In this document: piece after piece, positions 36,038 to 58,300 of the stretch
Layout: each line of letters begins with the position of its first letter
Numbering within the stretch: the stretch's first letter is position 1
Source: Syngnathus acus
Lineage: Eukaryota; Chordata; Actinopteri; Syngnathiformes; Syngnathidae
Reading direction: 5' to 3'
NCBI RefSeq assembly: GCF_901709675.1
Contig: NC_051097.1
Span: forward strand, 6,054,039-6,118,038
DNA: 64,000 nt
The notes under the pieces: generated by a model
What the model saw: only the letters and a program-made list of their open reading frames with translations
Told to the model about the DNA's origin: nothing
Database searches by the model: none
Program-made: the position numbers and the translations under genes

Positions 36038-39000
36038 GGGCCTTTAACATTGTGCTGCAACAGCAGATTGAGGCCCAACTGGCTGCTTAGGGGCCTGGCG
36101 GTGCGATCGGGAGCGGGCGATAACGGGGCTTGGCCGTCATGTCGTGTTGAAACCCGGACCAGCTTGTGGTCTGAATTTAGACTTTCTGGGATGTGCTGCC
36201 GTGGCCTCTCCTTGTGGATCCTTCCAGATTTACTGCATGGTAATTAGCGGTCGGCTTGTCCTTTGGGAACGTTCGCATGTTAACTTTGAACATAAGGCTT
36301 TCGCTTGGTGGTGTTTGTGGAACTCGCCTTCAAATTAAAACACAGCGGTGGCTCGTAATGTAAATTTTAAGCTATATGTCGTGCCGTAATAGCGGCCTTT
36401 ACTCAACTTCAGATGGGGGACGGCTTTTATTTTTACCTAAATTCAGAATAAAAGGAATGAAGAGAGGCAGACAAATAACACATTGAAGAGTGGCCTCATT
36501 TGAAAGTTTACTCGGTTCACATACTTCAGATCTTTAAAGCTGGGCAGGGAAGTTGTTTACAACTCTGCACTTTATCTGAGCGACTGTTTATTTGCCTTGG
36601 TAGGGCCTACTGTTTTGGTCGACAACTGTTGGTTCACATTGGCTGGGCAGTTGGTGAACTTTGTGAAGCGGTCCTATCTGTTGTATCCAAATTTAACAAC
36701 AACATTGCAACAACCCCAGACTGAACTCCTGCAGGTCAAAACATTGACATTGTAAATAATTATGAATCATTCATTTGTGCCGGGTTCATCTTCACGCACG
36801 CACATGTGATTTGTGGGAAATTTTTCGAGACTCATGACTAGAGCGTCTGCATGGATGACCTCCTTTTTCTTTTCTGCTCAAAACATTCCTTGCGAATCAC
36901 TCGGCTGGACCGACACTCTATGTAAACAATTTTCCAAATCTGAAAGGATTCATATTTTCAAGTATTCCTTGGGATTTTTTTTTTCCATGAACTTAAAACA
37001 TTTTTGTCGGTAAAATGGTGGAATCCTGGCACTTAAAATCAAGTGCTTCCACTGTGTTGTCTTTCTCTAAATTCCTCAACAAGCGCTTCCTACTTAAGTT
37101 GATAAAGTGCATCAACTTCAAGAGGGGTGAGTACAATGACAAGACATCGTGTAAGGTGCTATGATAAAACATTCAGATGATTTGGTGTCAAATAGAACAA
37201 GTTCGACAATTTGAACCAATAGGGTTTGCTTGAGGAGGATAAAGAGGATAAAGAATATATGCCTGTGATTATTGTTATATTGTCTGTCTAGATGTGTTGT
37301 TCTACCTTTTGTGTTCAAATTTCAATTACTTAAAGAGGTTTCAAAAAGGTTTCATTCATTGTATTTATGACAATTGCCTAATTTTCAGACAGTTCTTGTT
37401 CAGCCGGTTAAGTTTTTGGGAAATTTTCACCTTCTCATTACAGGATTTGCACAATTATACGACTTCCTGTGATTTCAAAATTGAATCACTACTCTGTATT
37501 GAATATAAAAAAAAAAATTGGCATGTCCCATCCAGTCAACTTTGCATGATTTTTTTGGGCACAGTTTTTACATTCGTCTTTCCGGCATTACGTTGCAGGT
37601 ATCTTTGGTCAGAAACTGGAGGAGACCGTACGGTACGAGCGTCGCTACGGCAACAAGATGGCGCCCATGCTGGTGGAGCAGTGCGCGGACTTCATTCGGC
37701 AGCGGGGGCTTCGCGAGGAGGGTCTCTTCAGACTCCCCGGGCAGGCCAACCTGGTCAAAGAGCTGCAGGAGGCCTTTGACTGCGGAGAGAAGCCCCTCTT
37801 TGACTGGTGGGCTTCTTTTGTCATGTGACCAAAAGTCAACACCTCCCCTTATCCGAGCAACCACTTTCACACTTGCCGTGATAACCATAAATAGAACGAG
37901 TCATTTGACATATAGAACATACTTTGTGAACTCTATGCATACATGTTAGACTTCCTGAGTGTCTCCAATAGCAGCAGATGGTCAGTCTTTAAAAAGAACC
38001 CCCCATATCGACATGACCGCTTGACATATGACGGCTCATCCTTCATTCATTCTGTCTTTGCAGTAACACGGACGTACACACGGTAGCGTCGCTGCTCAAG
38101 CTCTATCTCCGAGAACTCCCCGAACCCGTCGTCCCTTTTCATAAGTACGACGACTTCCTGGCCTGCACCAAGCTACTCGGCGGCATGGAGGACGACACGG
38201 TGGGACGGACGTTCCGAAGGGGTTATTTTCAGTCAAATGTGGCGATGTGAGAAAGTTGTGCTTGATGTGATCCGCAGGGTATGAAGGAGCTGAGAAAGCT
38301 GGTGGATGGTTTGCCTCCTGTCAACTATAACCTTCTCAAATACATCTGCAGGTAGCCCTTTGATGAGAATCGTCTGTTAGCACTGGATTCCTAAAATTAC
38401 AGGAAAAAAAATCACAATTCATTAAAAGAAGGAAAATACTAGAATTCTAGTATGTTTTACAAAAACAACAATGTTATGCACGCAAAAAAGAGGGAAAATG
38501 ATATTAGAAGTGATTATTGGTTGTTGTATATTTGATGAGAAAAAAATTAAAGGGGGAAAACATTTTTAAGAATTTCTTTTCCAATTTGGGGTGAAAAAGT
38601 TATATCGAGAGAGGAAAAAATCCTAAAATGAGAAAACTGTTGAGTCATTATTTTTGTTGCTGTTAAGAAAAATTCCCAATATTATGAGAAGAAAATCATA
38701 ATATCCTGAGAATTAGAAATGTAGTGCTACTAAAAAGAAAAAAAAAAAAATCCTAAAATTATACAGAACAAAAAATTTTGTTTTTCCTTGATATAGAATG
38801 AATGTTAATGTTATAAGTTGTATGTTTGCATTGACTTGGCAGATTTCTTGATGAAGTCCAATCATATTCCGGAGTGAATAAAATGAGCGTGCAGAACTTG
38901 GCCACAGTGTTTGGACCAAACATCCTCTGGCCAAAATTCAAGGATCCGGTTGCCATCATGGAAGGTTCGTATATAAAACCTCTCCAGAAGTTTCCGTGGC

Positions 39001-40616
39001 AAACAGTTGATTGTTCTCATGTTGGCAGGAACCGTTCTGGTCCAGCAGCTCATGGCGGTTTTGATCGGCCGTCACGACACGCTTTTCCCTTGCGACGTTG
39101 ATTGGCCCGCCGGCCCGCCGGAGCTCGCCAACAACAACAACGCGGAGTTGCCGAGGCGACCCACGGCCCAGGCGGTGGTGGCTCAGAACGTGGAAAACAA
39201 CAACATGCAGGCGGCGCACCAGTGCGTCTGGGAGGCGGCGCTCGACTCTCCTTGCCGGCACGAGGACGAGCGAGGCTCCCCGCGCTCCGCCAGCCCTCGG
39301 AACATTCCGGGATGCTTCGACAACAACCGCAGCCCGCCGCTCACTATTAAAAAGAACCCCGCGTTCAGTAAAGGGAGCGGCATCGTCACTAATGGATCTT
39401 TCAGCTCCTCGCCGCCCTCTTCGGATCCAATTCTGGACAAGTGTCAGACTTTGATGAGCGGCGGGAGCTTACCAGGGCGGCGCAACGGGACGCTGAAAGG
39501 CTCGGGCACAAAAATGGGCACCGGCGGCGTTACGGGGGGCGGGAACGCCAACGGGGTTCTCCGCATGGGAGTCTCTGGCCCAGACGCCGTCTCGGCAGTT
39601 CTGAACGGCCGCGGTGGTCTTTGGTTACCGAACGGTTGCGTCACGTTGAGGGAGGCAAGCAAAGGCCCACGCGACTGCCCCAACGGGGATCAAACGTGTA
39701 ACCAGAACCGTTTATCCACGTACGACAATGTGCACCTGAACCATCAGAACCTCCAACTGCACAACCACGTGGCCCACGTGGCGTGTCTTAGCAGCAGCTG
39801 CGAGGACAAGCAGAGCGTGGACAGCGCCACCTGGTCCACGTCCTCCTGCGAGATCTCCCTGCCGGAAAACTCCACCTCTTGTCGCTCTTCCACCACCACC
39901 TGCCCCGAGCAGGACTTCTACACCTGCCATTACCAGGATATGGACGGCCCCGATCGGGATGGCGGTGGCGGCGGGGAGTCGGGTGGGGACGACGGCAGGG
40001 ATAGCGGCAGGGAGGCCTCGGGAGTGGACGGCGCGGTGAGGAACGGCAGCGAGCCCAGCAGCAAGTACAGCGGAGGAGGAGGATCGGGAGGTCACAGCGC
40101 ACTCCATAGCCTGGTGGCCAGTCTCAAGCAGGAGATGCTCAAGCAGAAGTCCGACTATGAGGCCAGGATAAAGAGGTGAGCTAATGCTAACTATTAATAT
40201 TAGAATGCAAAAAGTAGGCCAATGGGACAGATTTTCATTTGCTGAGTATAAAATTGTAAATCTATGCTGATCTAGGCTGACTTGAGCCTTCATCCTACCT
40301 CTGTCCCATGTTCACCAACCTCTGCCCAATTTCCAGCTTGGAGCAGCGCAACCTGGACCTGGAGTCGGAGATGGTGAGCCTGCACGAAGAACTGGACCAG
40401 GAGCGTAAGAAGTACACCATGGCGGAAATCAAGCTTCGCAACGCCGAGCGCGCCAAGGATGACGCCGAACGCCGCAATCACATGCTGCAGAAGGAGATGG
40501 AGCAGTTCTTCTCCACTTTCAGCGACCTCACCGCCACCAGTGGCAACTCTGCCTCCGCTGCCGCCACCGTCGACCCCCGCCGGCCCGATCGCAGCAACCC
40601 CATCTGGATACAGTGA
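22752..40616 (+). CDS. arhgap24: arhgap24 (FilGAP), Rac-directed Rho GTPase-activating protein
   Basis: A filamin-binding, ROCK-regulated GAP that shuts off Rac at the cell edge and controls protrusion, podocyte shape and angiogenesis. Nine coding exons: 22752-22943, 26035-26122, 35493-35615, 37599-37806, 38064-38199, 38278-38351, 38843-38964, 39029-40175 and 40337-40616. All joins keep frame, giving 789 residues (human 748). The PH domain covers ~24-129 ([36 protein letters not shown]). RhoGAP covers ~148-332, with the arginine finger in [10 protein letters not shown] (Arg179) and [18 protein letters not shown] Ser/Gly/Asn-rich middle has conserved patches ([46 protein letters not shown]). 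A C-terminal coiled coil ([13 protein letters not shown] onward) ends in NPIWIQ. The start is the first in-frame ATG after an acceptor at 22736. ARHGAP22 and ARHGAP25 are close relatives, but the middle patches and the mapk10 neighbour fit arhgap24. Confidence 0.95.
22944..26034 (+). other. arhgap24: arhgap24 intron 1
   Basis: The 3.1-kb intron interrupts the PH domain. It starts with a cluster of AATCGATT/ATTAATCG motifs (22998-23050), a signature seen in hAT-derived fish repeats. At 23740-24440 there is a noticeably CpG-richer stretch without a recognised gene. I found no extra coding exon. Confidence 0.6.
28497..28564. repeat. (GGAT)n microsatellite
   Basis: About 68 bp of tandem GGAT/GGAC tetranucleotide, with the GGAC variants clustered at the right end. 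It lies in arhgap24 intron 2 and has no spacer structure, so it is not a CRISPR array. Confidence 0.9.
29756..29777. repeat. (AAT)n microsatellite
   Basis: Seven tandem AAT units in arhgap24 intron 2. Confidence 0.85.
30950..31600 (+). promoter_or_regulatory. GC-rich CpG patch inside arhgap24 intron 2
   Basis: The stretch is clearly richer in G, C and CpG than the flanking intron and contains a TGAGTCA AP-1-type site near 31055. Near its right end ATG GAC CTT AAC TCC AAT CCA G meets a GT at 31585. The phase would join the PH-less arhgap24 exons, but the donor (GTTTGT) is weak. It could be an internal promoter for a short transcript; nothing here proves it. Confidence 0.3.
33398..33424. repeat. 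(CA)n microsatellite
   Basis: About 13 CA units with one interruption, in arhgap24 intron 2. Confidence 0.85.
34064..34111. repeat. (GT)n microsatellite, interrupted
   Basis: Two GT runs separated by CTTATGTGCAT, in arhgap24 intron 2 just upstream of the candidate alternative first exon. Confidence 0.85.
34256..34349 (+). other. arhgap24: Candidate alternative first coding exon of arhgap24 (PH-less form)
   Basis: ATG 34256-34258 opens a 31-codon stretch ([19 protein letters not shown] and onward) that ends at a good donor, CAG then GTAATT (exon end 34349), in phase 1. Exons 3 (35493) and 4 (37599) of arhgap24 both accept phase 1, so splicing to either would keep frame and give a GAP protein lacking most or all of the PH domain. 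Support is only the matching phase, the donor and the known existence of PH-less isoforms in mammals. I cannot recall a matching peptide with certainty. Confidence 0.35.
35979..36032. repeat. (AC)n microsatellite
   Basis: About 27 AC units, nearly perfect, in the arhgap24 intron between 35615 and 37599. Confidence 0.95.
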
Positions 40617-41560
40617 AGGTGGGTGGGGCTAAAGACTACAGAGTTTATTGTGACGGTACCGAACGGGATCTAGCGAGGAACTAGTGGAGAGGAACTTCCA
40701 GGAGTCTTCGCTTCCGTTTGCATATCTAAATGATGACGTCGCCCGGGGTGACGTCTGGGTGAGACTAAATGTAAATAAAACGCTATTTAAATATTCTCAA
40801 AGGCTACGTGACACGATACGTACAAAACCATTGGTCCTCAGTTCTTGCTGTCTCTTTTCTTCTGCTCGTGTACATAAAGCAAAAAGTAGGAGGAATGCAC
40901 GTTTTGTGTATAAAGAAAAACAAATACGCTATTTAAATGTACGTATGTAAATGTTCACACTGTATACACGCTTGCACTTACTTCCTCGTGCTTGTCCATG
41001 TGCGTCGGGTTCTTGACCAAAAAAAAAAAACACAAACAACAGCGAGTGTGTAGCAATGTTATGCGAAATTATTTTGCGAAAAACCAAATACGGTACAGTT
41101 GTTTGAAACCTGCTGCTGCTGGTCATTGCAGGTGCAAAAGATATGTACCGATGCTAGGGTGCTACATGTTAGCATTTCTATGAATTGTACATACTGTATT
41201 TCCCTTCCACCTAAGAGGAATAACCCCAAAAGGAATAATAACCTCACTGAAATAATCCCATTTCAACCCTGTTGATAACCAAAACAGCAGCACCTATCAC
41301 CGCATGTCAAATGTCATCTTTGTGCATCTCCCTCACCGGAAGACTTTTTTATTTTAATTGTGAGGCAAAAGACTGGGACTTCTGTGGAACGATCCACACA
41401 AGATACTTGATACTTAAAGAAGTGATTATACAAATGATAATAAAATGATGAATAAATGATGAATAAAAATGCATTGAACAAATGGAAATTGCTGTTATTA
41501 ACTCTTCTTCCAATGTTGCCTGGTTGACATTTTTTAACAAATAAGTGTATTTTTAGCAAA
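40617..41560 (+). terminator. arhgap24: arhgap24 3' UTR
   Basis: The stop codon is at 40614-40616. The first AATAAA is at 40774-40779, and further AATAAA clusters occur near 41438-41467, so short and long 3' UTRs are both possible. No other coding signal is seen. Confidence 0.5.
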
Positions 41561-42330
41561 AATATTTTGAGCACAGTACAACTTCAAAACATGCAATCAG
41601 GAAGTTAATATTTAATCAAATTTATCAATATAAATTACTTCTCATATTTATTTTTTGTATTTACTTTATGTCCTATTTATTTCAACATAGAGTATTTTAT
41701 GCTTTTAACTTTTTATATTAGCCGATGTATTATCACTGTAGTAATACAAATAATGTGAAAATTAAACGACTTTTATTTTTCACTAGACAGCAATAATATA
41801 TGCAAAAAACTCAGCAGAGAAGACCACACATTCCAAGATCAAAGCTTTTGTTTATTTTCAATCACATACATTACGTACTATTGTTTTGTTTTTATACATA
41901 CACAGTTCCTTTAAAATGTGTTTGGAGTAACAGCGCTCATTTTAATCTCACTCTTTCCTTCTCTTTTTTAAAATCTTTTTGCAATAGTTTCACAATTTTA
42001 TTTGCCCAAAGCTTTTGCAATCATCAGCGGGAAAGGTTTTTTTTCATTTACTGTCAACCCAACAGAATGCTTGATGAAAAGATAACAAAATAAAAGAAGG
42101 AAAATGGGAGAACATCACCTGATTCAGATGACCTGTACATCGTATGTCGTCAACTCTCAGTCAAGACGCTAGCGTCGACGGCCCTGCGTCTACTTTTATT
42201 GCATTCCTGGATTGTTGTTATTTACAATATGACAACAAAACAAGCATGTGTCCAAAATGTTTTCAGGTGACAAATGAATAAGTGAAAAGATCCCTTGTGA
42301 GAAAAATGAGGATTTGTCGCTGCTTTAAAT

Positions 42331-42444
42331 CAGGGCTGGGGAACCTCACATGGTTTATTTTGTTTTTACATTTTCATGATTGACTCGATCACGTGATCTC
42401 ACCGGGCTGTACATGGGCCGCAAGCCGTAGGTTCCACACCCCTG
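42331..42444. mobile_element. Short hAT-like MITE
   Basis: The 114-bp segment begins CAGGGCTGGGGAACC and ends GGTTCCACACCCCTG. Its ends are inverted repeats of each other over 15 bp with two mismatches, and start with the CAGGG sequence typical of hAT superfamily termini. It has no coding capacity. An intact 8-bp target duplication is not obvious in the flanks, so the insertion is probably old. Confidence 0.6.
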
Positions 42445-42632
42445 ATCTCTTTGCTTTCATTCTACATTTCAGTGTGACAAAACATGTCAACTTTTTTTTG
42501 ACAGACACATGCACACACGCACACATACAAGTGACATCTCATTGTCATTCCTAATGAAAGAAAAATCAACACAGGATTTATAGAAAGTTGCGTTTTCTAT
42601 TCCGATTGTGTTGACTTGCTGGTTTATTTCTC

Positions 42633-42664
42633 TCACACACACTAACACACGCACACACACACAC
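42633..42664. repeat. (CA)n microsatellite, interrupted
   Basis: CA repeats with two small interruptions, in the spacer between arhgap24 and mapk10. Confidence 0.8.
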
Positions 42665-45447
42665 CCGAATCATACAGAGATGACCAATGATTTGCGTCTA
42701 CGTTTACATTCAGTGCCGACAAGCCAGCAAGGACCCAAAATGTCATCTTGTATGTACATTTTGTGCGCTGTTGTTGCCCAAAAAGATTTCAATATAAAGT
42801 CAATGACATAAAAAATGAACATATCTTTTTTTTAATGAATAAATGTGAATTCATTAGAAATTTGTGTTTACATTTTAAATGTAATTGGAAATTCTGACTG
42901 AATTTAGTCACGTTTTATTTTGTGTTATTAATTTATAATTGTCTTTGTGTGGAATATATTTTTAAAATATTACTTATTTTTAATCATGTGTAATATTTTT
43001 ACTGCATTTTATTATATTCATTTCATTTTTTCAATTTATTATTTCAATGACTTTATATATTTTTTCCCTTTTAGCCCAAAAAAAAAACAAACTACAACAT
43101 TGATTAGTTTTGACAAGGTGACATTTTTACATTCGGGGTGGGGGATGTTCCATAAAATGGAAAGACACAGTGTTAAGTGTGTAATAGTTTTAAAATATCC
43201 CATAATGTGCAACAACAAAAATGACCCTCAGAGAAATGTGGGTGTTGGGGAATCCTCGTCATAATGGTAAGTGTCACCCTGTTTAAAAAGAGTCGCCGCG
43301 ACCGACCGGGCCCTGAACTCAACACCGAGCTGTAATGTAGCTTATTCTGGAGACAGCACCCTCTAGCAGGCCTTTTGAGGTACTGCAGGTTTACGTCACT
43401 GGACTTTCTAAAAAAAAAAGTTGGTAAGTGTATGACCATTTTACTTAATTTACCTTGATTAAAACAGCGGATATCGAACGTTTTAAAATAAAAATTGGGA
43501 AGAGGGGTACAGTAGTTGTTGAGCCATGCCATGAGGTGAGCGATGAAGAACAGAAATGTTTTTACTAGCTGTTAAATCAAACTTCATTCCTCACGTTTCT
43601 ACTAAGTGTTTGCTAGTTTTAAGGCAAAAATACGTCACGTGTTGCTGTGCAATGTAAAACACTATAGTCGAACTTTTTGCCGCCACCAAAAGGCACTCGC
43701 CATTAACCTTTCAAGAAATGTGTTCTCAGGGATATCATGCTGTTTAATAGTCTTGGGCCAATATTACATCTGTTTTTTTTAGCAATACGATAACGAACAT
43801 TGATTATTACAGAGCAGAAAAGGCGTCGTAATAGTTTTTATGTAGAGCAAGCTGCCTCCTGGTTCATGGGGTTGCTAATCGGCTAGCAATGGCGCCACTC
43901 ACTAGTGACACTTGACTGGTTACCAGGAGTAAATATGGAGGTCTTCCACGTTATCAATTAGAGGTAAGACAAAATATCGAAATTACGACATATATTACAT
44001 TGTTGTTCTTCAAGGTGCCGTATCGATTAGGCAAGGAACACTATATTTCTCACTGTGTCAATTAGAAGTCGGACAAAATATCGATACGCCAATATTGTTA
44101 TCTTCCACGAATTGTTGTTTTAGTAAATATCGTGATATTTACTGTATCTGTATCCGCATCCAAATGTATTTTTAGTTTTACATAACATTAGTGCTTTGAA
44201 AAGGGCACTAACTACTGTAAAGCTATTGGCATTCTGAGATTTTTTGCACAGTAAACAACATGAAACGTGAGAATCAAAGCACTGCTGTGGCTCACCTTTT
44301 ACTCCAATAAATGACATGCAATGTGGTGATAGGCTCTTTTGGTGGAAATTGACTCACATCATCGAGCAGGCTCAAATGAAAGGAACTTTACAGCAAAAGC
44401 ACTCTTGAACAGCAATGTTAGCCCCAATTGTCCACATCAGACTTCCAATAACATCTGTTATTGTGTTAGTGGATGTGAGACAGCCGGATTAAGCATACGG
44501 TGACTTTTTGCAAATGTGGATTGAAATCATGCACGAGTGCAGCAACTGGCAGGAGCAATTCAGGTTACAAGGTGCATCAATAGTCTAAAATAATAAATTT
44601 AAAAAATCATACACTCAAAAAGTGTCATTTTATGTTAATTAAATTACATTTATTTTAAATGTTTTATTTTACTTTATTTTATTACTCTTAATCATTTTTG
44701 TCACCTGTTATAAACCCCAGTTATTTAATTAATTGTTGGATTTTTACTAATTTTTTTTATTTGTTTACATTTTTATTTTAATATAAAAATTGGAATTCAA
44801 ACAAAAGGCAATTGCGTGCCACAGGTTGACATGAAGTAATCTATTTTTTAAGAGTAATAAAATAAAGTAAAATACAAATTTTAAAAAATGGTGACATTTT
44901 ACCAAAATAAAACAAATTAAGAAGCTTCCAGCATACTGGCCGTTAGTCCCACTCCATGTGTCCTTCGGCTGTACACAATTACATTATTTACATGACATGG
45001 TGTGTTTATAAACACGAAACACACATTTTAAGGGTTGTTTTCGATAAAACTACAGCAGGGAGGTCACATGATGAGTCCAAAGACAGGAGCGTATAAATGC
45101 TGTTTGGGGCCATTTGAAGGGGGGCGGGGCAGCCAGCCAGTGTGATGCTTTTACGTTTAAAGGAGATGCAAGTCAAAGCTGCTTTTTGTATGCAATATAC
45201 GTGGGCTAATATAAGCAAAGCAACTATAGGATCATCCACATAAGAGTATAACTTTAAATACCGCTGCTGTTTTTTTGTTTTGTTTAGCATGACAACGCGC
45301 AGGCTTGCTCATCTCTTTTTGATTGTTTCACATTTTCCCAATTTTCCGTTTGTTTTTCGATAGCGCCCCTCTACCCCTCTCCTTCCTTCTTCTTCTCTGC
45401 CCTCCTCAGCGGCGGAAGAAGGCGGGGTTGCGCAGGCAGGCGGCTAG

Positions 45448-55343
<9,896 letters not shown>

Positions 55344-55349
55344 AAATAC

Positions 55350-58300
55350 CTGCAAGACAAAATACGGCAAGCAGCAGAATGAACTCGTGTTCTACGTACT
55401 GTCCAAAACAACATCGAGGAAATTTTGTTTCGGTTTCAAGTTGGTTGCTCAAGTTTGGGAACTACCAAGTTTGATTTGAGCAAAGGGAATTCAGGTATTT
55501 CAGGAAAAGATGACAGTGACCCTCTAAGTATGCCATGATTAAAGCGTTGCTAAGTCCAAAGGGAGCAAGGCAGTCTTAAAAATGTCATGGCACATTAAGA
55601 TTTTATATTTGTACATTGGCCTGTTTAGACTGACCTTATTTCTTTTTTTTTTTTTATTGCCAGTGGACAAAATAACTGCAGAGACTCTACCTTCTTTCCT
55701 ACCTCCTGAAAAATTGCCGCATCAGAGCTGTAACTGTATATTTGGTGTTTTATCTGCTTTGGACTTGATGAGAACAGGTGGATGGAAAAAAAAAATCCAA
55801 ACACAGATCACGACATCCATTTCATACAACTACTCAAAAGCATTAAAACCAGGCAGCATCCCACCTGATATTACCCATCAAGGTGTAAAATTCCAAGGTT
55901 GACGTTTTATTACCATTCCGTGCACAGAACAACAAATGGCCAAAAGCTGGACGAACGACGGCGCTTACGTAATCTATTAATCTGTGCTACGTTAATCTGC
56001 AGCCATCTGTGTGTATATTTGAGTTATTAAACCTCTCCCAAGGCTCAGTGTTTGCCTTCGAGCAAACTGATGAGGACTGTGTACTCGCTAGCTCAACTCT
56101 CTGGCCAGATTGGGTCTCAAGTGCTGCTTTGGTTTTATCAAAGACGACACTCGGCGCTGTAGCATCAAGCGGCAATACATCACACTGAGTGCAGTATGAC
56201 TCGCTGCCAGCGGCTTGAGTTGAGAGCTTTAATAAGCGGGGGAAAAAGTAGCTTGGCTCTCCGTTTTTCTATTTGAGTTGAGGCGGGGAGCGGACGAGGC
56301 CCAGATATTGACTTGAAAATCAAAACGGTGTGGTTTATAAATCGGAGGAAATGATCAAAAATAAACTGAGAATCGATTGATTGATCTTTAAGTGACATTT
56401 CATGCAGTGTGTATGGAGTGTAGTTTGCTGCTTGGTTTTGCATCCTCTGTTTTTGTGAGATTTTGCAGTAGGCTTTGTACAAACAAACCCAAAAAATACT
56501 CGGTTTAAGATTGATGTTTCGAGGTCGAAGTCTGCATAGGAAGATGGTGTGTTTAGTTACCGCTGCTTTAAATTGATGGTCTTTACTGTAATTATAACTA
56601 CTACCAATTTAGTGATAAACTGCAACACGTTCTGAGATTGATACAAATTTGTAGTCAGTTTTGGAACTGGAGGTGTGAAAAGTAATCGATTAATCGACAA
56701 CAAATCGATTATCAAATGAATTGCTTTGTATATTAATAATCGGGTAATTGGTTTTATATATTTTTTTACCCAATGATTGTCCAAATATTTCATCTTATCT
56801 TATATATTTGGTTAAAATACAGTGATTTTTTTTTTAATACGCTAACTTAAATGTAATTGTATCTGATTATTCGATTAATCAATGGAATAATCGATGGAAT
56901 AATGATCATATTCAGGAATTAGACCAGTAATGATAAAAATAAAATAAAACACAGTGATTGTTGTTGTTGTTATGTTTTAGGTTAAAAAAATGGTACGCGT
57001 GTACTAAACTCTGCTTCGGTACGATTTTGCTTAATTTGATTGGGCGCAATTTAATTTACTGGCACTATTTATCTTAAAAGACCATTTTCAGGCCGACCGA
57101 CCCGATAATTCAATCTTCTCCGACACCGCCAACGTGCTGAGTGTCATCCGAACAGACTGGCATCAATAATGACCACACCATGCGTCTCCCAGGAAGGACG
57201 TCAATAAAAGAGTAGGCTAATGGAGACGCGCACACGGTTTCTGACTCAGCACAGTGCAAGCTAGCAGTATGCACGATGACGACTCAGTAATTGTTGGAGT
57301 TGATTTGGAAATGATTAGCCGGCAACGATGTTAATATGAAGATGTCACAGCCTTCGTACATTGAGTAGTCACAAATGTCTCCCATCATCCTCAACCGTCT
57401 CTTTTGTCCCTCCCCTCGCTCCCAGGCTCCCAGCCTGGATGCAAACGCCTACATTGCCGTCCTCCCCCCACTCCCTCAACCCAGCCTTCAAAGCTCCATT
57501 GTGAGTGCTGGTTTCAGCAGCCTCTCCCGCAGTAACGCAGAAAGCGCAGTAAGGGGAGGGGGTGGAGGAGGCACCCACAGAATGGAAGTCTGGGAAACAA
57601 AACAGCACTGACTCATGCATGGGAGTCTCCAACGCTCCCCGGCAGCTTATTGAGTTCAGCGGTGAGCAACCGTTTAACCGTGAAGCCGCCTTTGAAATGA
57701 CATACAAACAAACAAAAACAAAATGTTTTCTTTTTTTGCTATTTTAAGCATGATAACAAAGAAGATATTCGTTTGCAAACAAACATGACCAAAACAATTG
57801 ATGTGGTACAGTTTTTTTTTTTAAAAACTGCATTTAGTAGAAATTATTTTCTCTTTATGCCGTTTTGAATTTCATTGAGATCATCCCCCCTTAAAACCAG
57901 GAACTAACCTGATAATCAAACAAAGTGATAGTCAAAGCAAACAAACATTGCAATGTATTTCAGAATGCAATGTCAAAAATAAAAAAATCCCGTCAACCAG
58001 GAAGTAGCCCGAAACCCTTTGAATGGCCAATCCAATTATTCCCCCCCCACTCCATTGAAAAAAAAAAGCACATTCAGCTATCTATTTTTCTCTGTTTAAC
58101 TCCATCATGGCATCCTAGTCTCATATTTTGACTGCTCAGCATAAAAAAAACTAAACTAATGACCCTACCACAAGCACGAGTAAGAAAGGAGAAAGCTTTC
58201 TTTTTTTTTTTAAGATCTGGAATTAATGTGCTGTCTTTAGACTTTGGACTATAAACCATACAGATGTGCTGCAGCTTTAAATCTTGCTCTTTAAGCTGCT

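Larger units (their letters stand above)
41561..45300. other. Convergent spacer between arhgap24 and mapk10
   Basis: AT-rich spacer between two genes that point at each other. It holds a hAT-like MITE (42331-42444) and a CA microsatellite (42633-42664). At 43760-44140 there is a zone rich in ATATCG/CGATA motifs typical of decayed fish DNA transposons. The mapk10 3' UTR runs into the right end; TTTATT (AATAAA on the minus strand) occurs near 44650-44680. No gene was recognised. Confidence 0.5.

Noticed and set aside
35868-36078. Open frames rich in Cys-Val or Thr-His repeats
   Set aside because: They are translations of the AC microsatellite in several frames, not proteins.
39712-40293. Long antisense open frames opposite arhgap24 exon 8
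   Set aside because: They are shadows of a GC-rich coding exon in other frames. The sense frame is strongly conserved arhgap24.
57400-57660. GC-rich patch as an extra mapk10 first exon
   Set aside because: No convincing minus-strand donor with a matching phase was found; mentioned only as intron content.
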